Source: Bifidobacterium pseudocatenulatum DSM 20438 = JCM 1200 = LMG 10505
Lineage (GTDB): Bacteria; Actinomycetota; Actinomycetes; Actinomycetales; Bifidobacteriaceae
Assembly (NCBI RefSeq): GCF_001025215.1
Contig: NZ_AP012330.1
Span: forward strand, 1-64,000
Reading direction: 5' to 3'
Length of the DNA stretch: 64,000 bases
In this document: one piece after another, positions 47,405-56,478 of the stretch
Position numbering within the stretch: position 1 is the first letter of the stretch
Layout of the letters: every line of letters begins with the position of its first letter
Notes under the pieces: generated by a model
What the model was told of the DNA's origin: nothing
What the model saw: only the letters and a program-made list of their open reading frames with translations
Databases searched by the model: none
Program-made: the position numbers and the translations under genes

Positions 47405-47916
47405 CTCAATTCAAAGGTGGTTGCGCCAATGCGTACGGGAACGCGCGATCCGAGAATCATCGGAGCGTTCAGACGCTGCTGGTTGACCACAGTGCCGTTG
47501 GTGGAACCCAGGTCTTCGATGGCCCACTTGCCGGTGGCGGGATCCGTATAGACGCGCGCATGGTGGGACGAGACGAATTCGTCGTCCAGAACCACGGTGT
47601 TCGAAGCGGAACGGCCAAGCGTGATGGTGTTGCCGGACAAAGGGACGGAACTGCCGGCAAGGGGGCCATCGATGATGACCAGCAAGGTGGGTTTGGCGCT
47701 TGATGTGGCGCTGACGACTGGTGCCGGGACGGCCACGGGCGCGGGCGCTTCGACGGCCTTGCGCGCGCGACGCTCCTTACGGCGATGAGCCCGCGACTTG
47801 CGCGGGCTGAGCGTTTCCACATCCCTGTACAGCGAACGCACCGTACAGGCCACGAAGATCCAGAGCAGTACGAGGAAGCCGTACTTGAGGATCGCGAAAG
47901 TAAGTTCAGTGAGCAT
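47401..47916 (-). CDS. fhaB: FHA-domain protein FhaB/FipA
   Basis: The 171-residue protein has an N-terminal membrane helix (about 6-27), a basic Arg/Lys/Ala linker and an FHA domain (about 80-171) with the phosphothreonine-binding GRSASN, SSHHARV and LGSTNGT motifs. It reads phosphorylated Thr on kinases or PBPs and links them to wall synthesis and division. Start ATG 47916. The FHA core is intact. It lies directly between fhaA and pstP as in most Actinobacteria. Confidence 0.94.
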   Translation of the reverse strand: MLTELTFAILKYGFLVLLWIFVACTVRSLYRDVETLSPRKSRAHRRKERRARKAVEAPAPVAVPAPVVSATSSAKPTLLVIIDGPLAGSSVPLSGNTITLGRSASNTVVLDDEFVSSHHARVYTDPATGKWAIEDLGSTNGTVVNQQRLNAPMILGSRVPVRIGATTFELR

Positions 47917-47943
47917 AGAGGCAACTCCCGAGGTTGGGGTTGG

Positions 47944-48651
47944 TTACTCCTGATCCTGCGAAGAGGCCCAATACAGGATTCGGGTGCGGCCGATGGTGAT
48001 CGTGTTGCCGTCGAGCAACGTGGCCGCCTCGACATGATGGCCTTCGACATACATGCCGTTGGTGGAGCCCAGATCGCGTGCGATGACGGTGTTGCCGTTG
48101 TCGGTGATGTCGATCTGCATGTGGCGGCGGGAGATGCCCGGATCGTCGATCACGATATCGCAGTCGGATCCGCGGCCGATGATGGTCTTGCTTTCCGTGA
48201 GCAGATACTGGTGTTCGCCGATTTCCAGCATCGGGCAGTCTTCGGTCTGCGCGTCGGTGGTGACGGGCACGGTATTGCCTTGCACGGATTCGCTCGTCAG
48301 CTTGAAATTGCTCTTGGTGAGGTCAAGGTCCTCTTCGAAGATCACCACGACCGGACCGACGAACGCGTAATGCTGGTCCTTCGCGTACTGGGTGAGGTTG
48401 TCGGCCAGCTCATTGGCCAACGCTTCCGCGCCCCATTCGACGATGTTGTTGAAATCCGGCGTGCTCAGCTTGAAACGGTACTCATTCGGCGCCACGGTAC
48501 GGTCTCGCGTGACGGGCATGGCCTCTTTGTCAATCTCACGTTCCAGAGCGCTGGAAAGGTCGACGGGCTGCAGGTCCTTGGACCCGAACTTGGCGAAAAC
48601 CCCGTTGACGGCGCCTTCCACGCTTTTCTCAAATCGGTCGAGAACACTCAT
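47944..48651 (-). CDS. fhaA: DUF3662/FHA-domain protein FhaA
   Basis: The 235-residue product has a DUF3662 domain (about 1-110: MSVLDRFEKSVEGAVNGVF, LQPVDLSSALEREIDK) and an FHA domain (about 140-232: GRGSDCDIVIDD, SRRHMQI, LGSTNGMYVEG). FhaA in mycobacteria binds the pseudokinase domain of MviN and regulates peptidoglycan precursor export. AAGGGA precedes ATG 48651. It is the first gene of the seven-gene minus-strand operon fhaA-fhaB-pstP-rodA-pbpA-pknA-pknB, with the promoter probably in 48652-48859. Confidence 0.94.
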   Translation of the reverse strand: MSVLDRFEKSVEGAVNGVFAKFGSKDLQPVDLSSALEREIDKEAMPVTRDRTVAPNEYRFKLSTPDFNNIVEWGAEALANELADNLTQYAKDQHYAFVGPVVVIFEEDLDLTKSNFKLTSESVQGNTVPVTTDAQTEDCPMLEIGEHQYLLTESKTIIGRGSDCDIVIDDPGISRRHMQIDITDNGNTVIARDLGSTNGMYVEGHHVEAATLLDGNTITIGRTRILYWASSQDQE

Positions 48652-48859
48652 GCTTGTCCCTTTCTATCCTCACCCATCCTACGCGGTAGAGCGCCGAGCG
48701 CCAATTCGTAAGTCCTTTAATTGCAAAAAATTCATGCATAAATCCATCCCCAGCATCATTTAGGGGGTATTTATCCGCGAATATGACTACCTTCGCCCCC
48801 GATTTCCACGATGCACGAATTCACGGAAAGTGGAATTGGGATGGTGCTAGGTTGGGAGC

Positions 48860-51262
48860 ATGACAGATGCGATTCGACAGTTCCCCCGTAAAAAAGCACG
48901 TACCTTGCGATTTTCCTGCGGCGCTCCGCGTTCGGCGCGCGTGATTGCAGACGGCTCCCGCGCGCTGTTCCTGCGTTCCGACGGTCCGGAAGACACCGTC
49001 ACCTCGCTGTGGATGAGCGTGATCGACGAAGACGGCAACATCGGTGAGATTCCGCTCGCCGATCCGCGCGTATTGCTTGCCGACGCCGACGCGGAAGACG
49101 TTCCGGCGGAAGAGAAGGCGCGACGCGAACGTGCGCGCGAAGGCGGATCCGGCATCGTCTCGTATTGCGTCGACGGTGCCGGCAACCGCGTGACCTTCAC
49201 CATCAACGGGCAGCTTTTCCTCACCGACCTTACGGCGGGCGCGACGCGAGCCATCACGATAGAGGAAGATGAACTCAAACCGGTGCTGAACCCGCGCATC
49301 AGTCCCGACGGACGGCACATCATGTACACCACCGGCACGTATCTGGTGGACGTGGATCTTGCCAACGATGAAGAAACCGGCGACGCGATTTCGGTGGTCG
49401 CCTCGGCACCGCAGAACGGCGAATGGAAAATCGGATTGGCGGAATTCGCCGCAGGCGAAGAAATGGACCGCTACGACGGCTTCTGGTGGTCACCCGACTC
49501 CAAATACGTGCTCTTCGAAACCTACGACGAATCCCCCGAACCGATCTGGCATCTGTCGGACCCCGCGAATCCAACCAATCCGGCGCAAGCCAACCGCTAT
49601 CCGCAAGCGTTGACCGCCAATGCCGACGTGCGGCTGACCCTGCTGGAACTCGGCTACGACAGCGACAACTGCTGCTACGGGGCAATCGCCAACGAAGTGC
49701 AGTGGGACCATGAATCCTACGAATATCTGGCCGCCGTAAGCTGGAGTGAAGGCCACGATCCGATCATCCTTGTGCAAGACCGCCTCCAGCAGCACGATCA
49801 GGTGCTCGCCATCCATGTAGGCGAGCCGATCGCCACCATGCGTGACGCGGAAAACGGCTTCACCGACGACAATGGCGACGAGGTCGAAACCTTCTCCATC
49901 GCCATTCCCGAATACGCGGAAGGCGAACGCCCCGGCACCACGCGCGTGCTTGAGGAACACGGCAACGACTACTGGCTCGACCTCATCCACGGCACCCCTG
50001 CATTCACTCCGGATGGACGCTTGATCTGCGCGATGAACGACATGGACGTCGATACGAACCGACTCACCGTTGATGGTACGCCCTTCACTCCGGCCGGACT
50101 GCAGGTGCGCGAAGTGCTCGACGTGACCGACGACGACGTGCTGTGCGTGGTGCAGCGCACCCCTGAAATCCTGCCTGAAAGCGACCTGCCGTTCCTCTGG
50201 CAGTCGAATGCCTCCGACCATGACGCCCGCAGCTTCGACGTGGTGTCGATCCGCTATGACGGCACATGGGAACCCCTCACCTACGCGCCCGGCCAGTGGA
50301 GCATGTCTCGCGCCGGCAACGGCTGCGTGGTGACCGGACGGGGCATGGACGACGCAACCGTGCAAATGCAGCATTGCATGAACATCGCCACAACCGACGA
50401 AAATGGTACGGACGTGGCGTCAATGGTGGTCGCACCAATCGAAAACCATGCCGAAACCCCCGGATTCACGCCGAACGTGCACTTCACCCGACTCGGCGAA
50501 CGTGAGCTGTACACGGCGATCGTGCTGCCCTCATCCGATAGTGAATACGCGCACGAAGCCATCCTGCCGGTACTCATGAAACCCTACGGAGGCCCCGGCT
50601 TCCAACAGGTCATCGAAAGTCAATCCTTCTATTGGGACGCGCAATGGTGGGCCGACCAAGGCTACATCGTGGTCACCACCGACGGACGCGGCACCACCGG
50701 ACGCGGCCCGCAATGGGACCGCGCCATCTACGAAACCATGAAATCCGTAACGCTCGAAGACCAGATCGACGCCGTGCGCGCGTTGCCGGAAGCGTTGGAA
50801 GCGCTGGCTGGCGAGAATGCGGCAGCCAACGTTCCGCAACCCGATCTCAGCCGCGTCGCCATGATCGGCTGGTCGTACGGCGGATTCCTCTCCGCGCTCG
50901 CCGTGTTGGAGGCGCCGGAAACGTTCGCCGCGGCCTGCGCGGGCGCGCCTCCGACCGACTGGACGCTGTACGACACGCATTACACCGAACGCTATCTCGG
51001 CCTTGACTCGGCCGTGTACGAACGCAACAGCATCATCGCCGACGCGCCGCAGCTTGATCGCCCGCTCATGCTCATCCACGGGTTCGCCGACGACAATGTG
51101 ACGATCGCGCACAGCCTGCGCCTGAGCCAGGCGCTGATGGCAACCGGACGTAAGCACACGTTCCTGCCGCTGACCGGCATCACGCACATGACCAACGACG
51201 AGACGGTTGCCGAAAATCTGCTGATCCTGCAGCGCGATTTCCTTGCGGAAGCGTTGGGGTGA
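48860..51262 (+). CDS. S9-family prolyl dipeptidyl peptidase
   Basis: The 800-residue protein has an N-terminal beta-propeller (about 20-520, with repeated W-PDSKYVLFE, VQWDHESYEYLA-type blades) and a C-terminal alpha/beta-hydrolase domain (about 550-800). The serine nucleophile is Ser672 in GWSYGG; Asp lies in LIHGFADDNV near 750 and His in GITHMTND near 780. The YDGFWWSPDS and EE-type N-terminus fits the DPP4 branch, which cleaves X-Pro dipeptides. No signal peptide, so it acts on imported peptides in the cytoplasm. ATG 48860 starts MTDAIRQFPRKK; no clear ribosome site (GGGAGC at 9-13 bases). Divergent from the fhaA operon. Confidence 0.92.
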   Translation: MTDAIRQFPRKKARTLRFSCGAPRSARVIADGSRALFLRSDGPEDTVTSLWMSVIDEDGNIGEIPLADPRVLLADADAEDVPAEEKARRERAREGGSGIVSYCVDGAGNRVTFTINGQLFLTDLTAGATRAITIEEDELKPVLNPRISPDGRHIMYTTGTYLVDVDLANDEETGDAISVVASAPQNGEWKIGLAEFAAGEEMDRYDGFWWSPDSKYVLFETYDESPEPIWHLSDPANPTNPAQANRYPQALTANADVRLTLLELGYDSDNCCYGAIANEVQWDHESYEYLAAVSWSEGHDPIILVQDRLQQHDQVLAIHVGEPIATMRDAENGFTDDNGDEVETFSIAIPEYAEGERPGTTRVLEEHGNDYWLDLIHGTPAFTPDGRLICAMNDMDVDTNRLTVDGTPFTPAGLQVREVLDVTDDDVLCVVQRTPEILPESDLPFLWQSNASDHDARSFDVVSIRYDGTWEPLTYAPGQWSMSRAGNGCVVTGRGMDDATVQMQHCMNIATTDENGTDVASMVVAPIENHAETPGFTPNVHFTRLGERELYTAIVLPSSDSEYAHEAILPVLMKPYGGPGFQQVIESQSFYWDAQWWADQGYIVVTTDGRGTTGRGPQWDRAIYETMKSVTLEDQIDAVRALPEALEALAGENAAANVPQPDLSRVAMIGWSYGGFLSALAVLEAPETFAAACAGAPPTDWTLYDTHYTERYLGLDSAVYERNSIIADAPQLDRPLMLIHGFADDNVTIAHSLRLSQALMATGRKHTFLPLTGITHMTNDETVAENLLILQRDFLAEALG

Positions 51263-51551
51263 CGGCACCGTGACGACAGTGCAGTAACGGTAACGGCAAC
51301 ATCGCAAACGAAAGTGCTGCAAAGCGCCGTAGGAAGACAAAACGCGTTCCCCTGCGATTCCCGGACTGCCAAGCATCCGAACGTCGTGGGCGAACGCGTT
51401 CCCTTCTCGAATGCCAACATAAAACAGGCGAAAACGACTTCGCAAGCGAGGGGGTACCACATTTGTGTACCCCCCCCCAAAAAAAATCTGGGCTTGAAAA
51501 AGACGGAAATCGGTGGATCGGGCTCGTCCTAACCCTGATCCGCAGCTATGG
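51263..51551. other. Gene-free gap with an inverted repeat and homopolymer runs
   Basis: Between the peptidase gene and the converging kinase gene no coding frame is credible. AACGCGTTCCC occurs twice (around 51341 and 51396), each around a palindromic AACGCGTT core. GGGGGTACCAC and GTGTACCCCC (51450-51475) form a hairpin with one bulge, followed by a run of nine C and eight A (51470-51486). The hairpin may terminate either gene. Confidence 0.5.
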
Positions 51552-52829
51552 TCAAACCTGCACTTGTTCAAGCAAACCGGGCGAATCGTCGATGACGGTC
51601 ACCGGAATGTACGCAAACAACGTCCAACTGCCGTCCTGCGCAGACGTGGTGAGCGTGCCCTGATACGATTCGAGCTGCTTCTTGAACGAGGCGAGCCCGT
51701 GGCCGCCCGGTAGTTCGTCATCGCGCTCGTCAGCTCCAGCCATGTCCTCTTTCATGGGATTGATTTGCGTGATTTCGATGGCATTCGGCCGGAGCATCAC
51801 CGAAAGATCGACCTTGCTTCCCGGAGCGGCATGGCGTGCGATATTCGCATAGATCTCGCGCAGCAGATTATTGGCAAGTTCGGCGATTGCTTGCGATGCG
51901 CTCGGCTTGCCGCCCGCGCAGTGCCGGATGGACGTGATATTGAAGCCAAGCTTGCGCAAGCGACGATCGCCGTCATCCAGTGTTGCTCGCAGCAGATTGG
52001 CCAACGCTTCGCCGTCGGCGTCGCCGGGGAGAGTGGTGGCGTCCATATTCAATTCGTCGATGACGCGATGCACGTTCGTCAATGCGGAAAGAATATATTC
52101 GTTGATTTGACGCCAGTCTTCGGCATCGGCTGTTGCGGTTGCCGTAGTTGTGGTTGCGTTGGCAGGGTCAGCAGCGACGCCAGGACTGCTAGAGTTGCCA
52201 CCGATATGCCGTTGCGCTACAAACGTCGCCGCTGACAAATCGCCCGTCACCGCATCGTGAATGGCATCGGCAATGCGTGCGCGGCTTTCCAATTCCTGCA
52301 GACGATTCTTGTTCTGCGCCGCTTCGAAGCTTTTCTGCGTTGTTTTTTCGCTCCAACTCAACGCCCGACCAAGCAGTAGCACCATGGCATACATGCTGAC
52401 CATGGCGACGGGGTTGGTATTTGGGCCAGGGGGGTCAATCAGCAGAATGTTAACAACGTAATATGTGAGTAACGTTGCCACGATAATGGCATTAGTGCTG
52501 TATGCGAGCATGCCATAGGCGTAAAGCTGCGCGGGAAGAGAATTTCCCAAATGCGCGTAGGGAGTAAACAGATCGCCTATGGAGGCAATCACGAGAATCG
52601 CCACCGATGTACTTTTCAGAAACAGCGGAGACGGTACGAGCGCCGTAACCAGCATCGCAACCCATATCACGCCAAATATGTCGGTAGGAGGCTCGTAGCA
52701 AACGCCGTATATGGTCCATGCAAGCACGATCAGCATAATGGCGAAACGGATTGGATGCCACAGGTTCGGATGCTGCGTGCGCATACGGTTGCGCCACGCA
52801 ATGTACTGAGTTGCGGGTTTAGAGCGCAT
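51552..52829 (-). CDS. NarL-type sensor histidine kinase
   Basis: The 425-residue protein has a membrane sensor domain of about five or six helices (residues 25-165), then a short coiled linker and a HisKA_3 phospho-acceptor motif (ARIADAIHDAVTGDLSA, His near 197). The ATPase domain follows, with an N-box-like AELANNLLREIYANIARHA near 325 and a G-box GGHGLASFKKQLES near 385. A Thr/Ala-rich insertion (ATTTTATATADAED) lies between them. It is the last gene of a three-gene unit: its start overlaps the response-regulator stop by 11 bases. It should phosphorylate that regulator. The lack of an extracytoplasmic domain suggests sensing within or at the membrane. Confidence 0.9.
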   Translation of the reverse strand: MRSKPATQYIAWRNRMRTQHPNLWHPIRFAIMLIVLAWTIYGVCYEPPTDIFGVIWVAMLVTALVPSPLFLKSTSVAILVIASIGDLFTPYAHLGNSLPAQLYAYGMLAYSTNAIIVATLLTYYVVNILLIDPPGPNTNPVAMVSMYAMVLLLGRALSWSEKTTQKSFEAAQNKNRLQELESRARIADAIHDAVTGDLSAATFVAQRHIGGNSSSPGVAADPANATTTTATATADAEDWRQINEYILSALTNVHRVIDELNMDATTLPGDADGEALANLLRATLDDGDRRLRKLGFNITSIRHCAGGKPSASQAIAELANNLLREIYANIARHAAPGSKVDLSVMLRPNAIEITQINPMKEDMAGADERDDELPGGHGLASFKKQLESYQGTLTTSAQDGSWTLFAYIPVTVIDDSPGLLEQVQV

Positions 52830-53475
52830 TGGACCTCACCCACAGTGCCACTGCCTGACGCGAGGTCTTGCAGTTAAGTTTTCTTAAAATACTTTGCATA
52901 TGTTTGCGGATGGTGGCTTCGGAAATCCCCAAATGCTCGGCGATGTCCCGGTCAAGCATGCCCTCCGCGCACAAGGAAATAATCTGCTCCTCACGAACGG
53001 TAAGCGCGGGAGTGGTATCAGCCTCCCTGCTGATACGCAGATTGGCCAACGCAGGCGGCTCAAATCCCTCCATCACCTCGCCATTGCACATACGCATAAT
53101 AATCTGCGCCAACTGGTCGGCATTCTCCTTACCAACCAACCCTTGCGCACCAGCCTCAACCAGCTTGTCCCGATAACTATTGATGGAAAAACTGGTTGCA
53201 CCGAGAATCGGCATGCGCTGGCCCATCAAACGCAACCGATGACACGTGGCGGGGCCTTGCAATCCCTCCATCGACATATCGAGAATCAATAAGCTGACAT
53301 GGCCGTTCGCATCCTGGCAGCGCTCTATGGCCTCACCGCCTGAAGTCGCCGTCCACACCACATACGCGGTCGGCACTTTGCTGGCAATGACGGCACTGAG
53401 CGAATCCAACGCTCGCGGATCATTGTCGACCAGCGCGATGCGATGAATCTTAGGATGCTTTTCCGACGTGGTCAT
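52819..53475 (-). CDS. NarL/LuxR-type response regulator
   Basis: The 218-residue product has a receiver domain (about 10-130: IALVDNDPRALDSL, phospho-acceptor Asp in LLILDMSMEG near 63, Lys in GLVGKENADQL near 113). A LuxR-type helix-turn-helix follows (about 150-215: LTVREEQIISLCAEGMLDRDI and SEATIRKHMQSILRKL). It activates or represses promoters on phosphorylation by the neighbouring kinase. ATG 53475 (MTTSEKHPK) is chosen; the open frame runs further. Its ribosome site (GGGAAAGGAAAG) lies within the last codons of the upstream peptide gene, so translation is probably coupled. Confidence 0.92.
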   Translation of the reverse strand: MTTSEKHPKIHRIALVDNDPRALDSLSAVIASKVPTAYVVWTATSGGEAIERCQDANGHVSLLILDMSMEGLQGPATCHRLRLMGQRMPILGATSFSINSYRDKLVEAGAQGLVGKENADQLAQIIMRMCNGEVMEGFEPPALANLRISREADTTPALTVREEQIISLCAEGMLDRDIAEHLGISEATIRKHMQSILRKLNCKTSRQAVALWVRSNAL

Positions 53476-53482
53476 TATGCGA

Positions 53483-53647
53483 TCACTTTCCTTTCCCACA
53501 CAGCCATTGCAGCCATGTTGGGCAGTTGGAATCTTTGGCAGCGGAGATATCACCGTTGTTGTCAACGGGAGTTGCCGCCGCGTGCGCATACGTTGGTGTG
53601 CCGGTGAGAGACAGCGTTACTACCATCAGCAGTGAAACGAACTTCAT
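53483..53647 (-). CDS. Secreted short peptide upstream of the two-component system
   Basis: A 54-residue product with a signal peptide (MKFVSLLMVVTLSLTG to AHA, about 1-23) and a ~30-residue mature part that ends NCPTWLQWLCGKGK, with two cysteines seven residues apart (CPTWLQWLC). The stop codon is seven bases from the response-regulator start and the last codons carry its ribosome site, so the three genes form one unit. The start is unclear: GGAGG ends one base before the ATG. A leaderless message is possible. The peptide may be a secreted signal sensed by the kinase, or a small envelope protein; neither can be decided from sequence. Confidence 0.6.
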   Translation of the reverse strand: MKFVSLLMVVTLSLTGTPTYAHAAATPVDNNGDISAAKDSNCPTWLQWLCGKGK

Positions 53648-53788
53648 ACCTCCATAGTATGCGAGGATGGCGCGCGGGGGTGACGATTCGGTTGTTCCGG
53701 TACGCCGTTGATGCACTGACGCATCGCTATACAGCGCACATGCTTGTGCTTGGTTTTGTCTTGGCTTTGTTCGCCTAAGATGGAATTT

Positions 53789-54859
53789 ATGACTATCACG
53801 CTCATCGATGAGGCGCGTTACGACGCCGAAATGGACGAAACGGTACTGCCTGCGCTGCGTAACTGCATGACGGAAGGCTGGATGGAACCTGCCACCGTTG
53901 ATTGGGACGATAATATGCTGCCTAAGCTGGAGCATCCTGGACGGTTACATTACTACTGCTACGACGCGCACAAATTCGACGCATTACGTGAAGACGGCGC
54001 ATCGGGCGTATTCCGCGGTGCGGTGGTGATTTCGCACGGATTCACCGAATTCGGTCGCAAATACAGCGAAATGGTGTGGTACTTCCTACTGGCCGGCTAC
54101 TCCGTATGCGTGTTCGAACATCGCGGGCATGGCCATTCCACGCACGACATGAGCAACCCGAGCTTGGTGTGGATCGACGATTGGCGCCGGTATGTGGCCG
54201 ATTTCGCCACATTCGCGCAGACCGTGGGACGTGAGACGGCCGGTGATGGCCCGATGTACTTGTACTGCCATTCCATGGGCGGCGGCATCGGCGCGGCTGT
54301 GCTGGAACGCTACCCGTCGCTGTTCGACAAGGCGGTCCTGTCCGCGCCGATGATCGCGCCGGTGGTTGGCATGCCAACGTGGATCGCGCGCATTGTGGTC
54401 GGCGTAATCTGCGGGCTTGGCTTCGGCAAATCACGCGTGTTCGGGCATGCCGATTTTGACGGCAATCTCAATCTCGACGATTACCACGGGGCTTCCGAAG
54501 CGCGCATCCGCTGGTTCCACAAGCAGCGCTTGGCCGACAAATCATGCCAGACCAACGCGGCCACGTTCGATTGGGCAAACCAGGCGATGGCGCTTTCCCG
54601 AGCCGTGCTCAAACCCGATATGTGTGGAGCTATCGAATCCCCGGTATTGCTGTTTCAAGCCGGACGCGACGTGTGGGTGCTCAACGGACCACAAGATGAC
54701 TTCGTCGAACGCGTGAGCGAAGGCGGCGGCTTCATCGAAAAAGTGCGATACAGCCAGTCATTGCACGAAATTTTCTCCATGCCAAATGCCGTGTTCGGAC
54801 CATATCTCGACAAAATCCTCGATTTTTTGGCGGCGTCGAACGCAAGCTTGGCGGAATAA
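53789..54859 (+). CDS. Alpha/beta hydrolase (lysophospholipase / monoacylglycerol lipase type)
   Basis: The 356-residue protein has an alpha/beta-hydrolase fold: oxyanion VVISHGFTEFGRKY near residue 75, FEHRGHGHS near 110, nucleophile Ser in CHSMGGGI near 165, Asp in FQAGRDVWVL near 290 and His in YSQSLHEIF near 325. It is close to the monoacylglycerol lipase/lysophospholipase L2 branch. ATG 53789 (MTITLIDEAR) is used; ATG 53780 and an earlier frame exist. No membrane helix or signal peptide, so cytoplasmic. Monocistronic; divergent from the peptide-regulator operon. Confidence 0.88.
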   Translation: MTITLIDEARYDAEMDETVLPALRNCMTEGWMEPATVDWDDNMLPKLEHPGRLHYYCYDAHKFDALREDGASGVFRGAVVISHGFTEFGRKYSEMVWYFLLAGYSVCVFEHRGHGHSTHDMSNPSLVWIDDWRRYVADFATFAQTVGRETAGDGPMYLYCHSMGGGIGAAVLERYPSLFDKAVLSAPMIAPVVGMPTWIARIVVGVICGLGFGKSRVFGHADFDGNLNLDDYHGASEARIRWFHKQRLADKSCQTNAATFDWANQAMALSRAVLKPDMCGAIESPVLLFQAGRDVWVLNGPQDDFVERVSEGGGFIEKVRYSQSLHEIFSMPNAVFGPYLDKILDFLAASNASLAE

Positions 54860-54957
54860 ATCTGTTTTGCATAACTGACGTTTAGTATGCGCACTGTGTG
54901 CGTTACAATCGCCGTGAATTTGCCGTGAAAGCCGTGGAGAGAGAGCGAGGATAGGCC

Positions 54958-55941
54958 GTGGCAAAGCAAACGTCGGGACAGACGTCGCAATCGCAGAAAA
55001 CTTCCGAATCGCAAAAAACCGCGAAAAAAACCGCGAAAAAAACGGAACATATGCTGGAGCAGACGCCGAAAAGTCTACTCATCGGCACTGGCATGACACT
55101 GCTGGGCGGTGCCATGTGGGGTATGAACAGCACCGTGGCCAAACTGCTGATGCGTGACTACCAGCTGGATCCGATCTGGCTTTCCTGCGTACGCGCGCTA
55201 TTCGCCAGCCTGATCTTCCTGGTCGGATCGGCCATCACCACACCGCAGAAACTCGCCGGAGCGGTCAAAGACGTCAAATCGTATCCGAAATATTTGGTCA
55301 CCACACTGATCTGCGTGCTTCTGGTGCAGGTCTCCTACCTGATGACCATCGACTGGACGAACTCCGGAACCGCCACCGTATTGCAGACGCTCAACCTGAT
55401 CTTCGTGCTCGCCTGGGTATGCCTGCGCGGCAAACGACTGCCCCTCAAGCGTGAATTGGTCGGCGTGCTTCTGGCGTTCGCAGGCACGTTCCTCATCGCC
55501 ACCGGTGGCAACTTCGCCTCGCTGTCGCTGCCATGGCAGGGGCTCGCATGGGGACTGGTTGACGCGGTGAGCACCGCGGCCATGTCCATCCTGCCGGTCA
55601 TGCTCATGCTCAAATGGGGCAACATGACCATCAACGGCATCACATTCCTCATGTCCGGACTCATATTGTGCCCGTTCGCGCAACCGTGGGCGAACATTCC
55701 CGCACTGGACGCGCGAGGTATGCTCCTGCTGCTCTATACCATCGTATGCGGCACGTTCCTCGCGTTCTGGCTCTACATGGCAGGCGTGATGCGCGTTGGC
55801 GCGGTGCGTGCCACCATGCTCGGCACCAGCGAACCGGTCATGGCCACCGTCACCGCAGTGGCATGGGCTGGCGAAGCGTTCACCTTCACCGACCTGACCG
55901 GCTTCGCCATGATCATCATTATGGTCTTCCTCGTGCGCTAA
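54958..55941 (+). CDS. EamA-family DMT transporter
   Basis: The 327-residue protein has a polar, Lys/Gln/Thr-rich N-terminus (1-36, with KTAKKTAKKTE-type repeats) and ten membrane helices in two EamA repeats (about 45-180 and 195-325: GGAMWGMNSTVAKLL; GLVDAVSTAAMSILPVML). Helix 10 ends exactly at the C-terminus. DMT members export amino acids or metabolites or import nucleotide sugars; the substrate cannot be told. GTG 54958 with GAGGATAG upstream is the start. It ends just before a 51-bp palindrome pair. Confidence 0.88.
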   Translation: MAKQTSGQTSQSQKTSESQKTAKKTAKKTEHMLEQTPKSLLIGTGMTLLGGAMWGMNSTVAKLLMRDYQLDPIWLSCVRALFASLIFLVGSAITTPQKLAGAVKDVKSYPKYLVTTLICVLLVQVSYLMTIDWTNSGTATVLQTLNLIFVLAWVCLRGKRLPLKRELVGVLLAFAGTFLIATGGNFASLSLPWQGLAWGLVDAVSTAAMSILPVMLMLKWGNMTINGITFLMSGLILCPFAQPWANIPALDARGMLLLLYTIVCGTFLAFWLYMAGVMRVGAVRATMLGTSEPVMATVTAVAWAGEAFTFTDLTGFAMIIIMVFLVR

Positions 55942-55956
55942 CCATTCTCCACAAAC

Positions 55957-56031
55957 TGTCCGATTCTGGAGAATCGGACAACTGTAGAGTGTTTGGCCTA
56001 GTCTGGTTGTCCGTTTCTCCAGAATCAGACA
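55957..56031. repeat. 51-bp palindrome array, locus 2 (two copies, intergenic)
   Basis: Copies at 55957-55980 (perfect palindrome) and 56008-56031, 51 bp apart. The linker, read on the minus strand (ACCAGACTAGGCCAAACAC...), starts with ACCA like those of other loci, so this locus lies in reverse orientation. It occupies the gap behind the DMT transporter gene, and on the minus strand it would read SDSGETDNQT...LSDSPESDS. Confidence 0.9.
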
Positions 56032-56055
56032 TGCACGGCACAAGAGAAGGAAGTA

Positions 56056-56235
56056 CTACTTGGCGTACACGGAGATGGCTCGCCCACGTGCGCGGCCTGC
56101 TCGGCCTCATCCACCACGGCGATCGCGTAATCCGCGTAGCTGATGTAGCTCTGCCCGGCGGCATTGACGGTGAACTCCTCACCGGCGAGTCCGTACTCCG
56201 TGCAATCCGCCGAAACAACCAATGACAGATGAAAG
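56056..56235 (-). pseudogene. 3' fragment of a NAD(P)H-binding epimerase-like gene, frameshifted
   Basis: The minus strand reads DCTEYGLAGEEFTVNAAGQS, then YISYADYAIAVVDEAEQAAH. After a frame change it continues RAISVYAK-stop (56056-56058). This is the C-terminal end of NmrA/YwnB-type NAD(P)H-binding proteins, with the characteristic SYISYADYA--VVDE motif. The N-terminal Rossmann half is missing. The fragment lies between two palindrome arrays and a tRNA gene, a decayed area. Confidence 0.65.
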
Positions 56236-56308
56236 GGATTCGGCATCCTGGAGCATTCCTGCCGGAAATGTTGGGAGCTGCTGAGTCCTACTGCTGCTTG
56301 GAAAACGA

Positions 56309-56338
56309 AAAGGCCGGAACCTTTCGGCTCCGGCCTTT
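56309..56338 (-). terminator. Terminator of tRNA-Leu
   Basis: AAAGGCCGGA (56309-56318) pairs with TCCGGCCTTT (56329-56338); on the minus strand TTCGTTTTC follows. It lies five bases after the tRNA 3' end. Confidence 0.85.
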
Positions 56339-56343
56339 CATCA

Positions 56344-56429
56344 TGGTGCGAGCGGGGGGAGTTGAACCCCCACGAGCATACACTCACTGCCACCTGAAGA
56401 CAGCGCGTCTACCATTCCGCCACGCTCGC
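56344..56429 (-). tRNA. tRNA-Leu (anticodon CAG)
   Basis: An 86-base class II tRNA with encoded CCA: acceptor GCGAGCG/CGCTCGC, long variable arm (GTGAGTGTATGCTCGT), anticodon stem-loop CTGTC-TTCAGGT-GGCAG giving CAG, and T arm GGGGGTTCAACTCCCCC. It reads the common Leu codon CTG. Confidence 0.95.
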
Positions 56430-56478
56430 AGACAGTGAGCTAATCTACACCAAAACCCACACAACCTCAAATCGGCGT

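Noticed and set aside
55614..56225. 203-codon open frame overlapping the DMT transporter end
   Set aside because: Out-of-frame shadow of the transporter that runs through the palindrome pair; no start signal.
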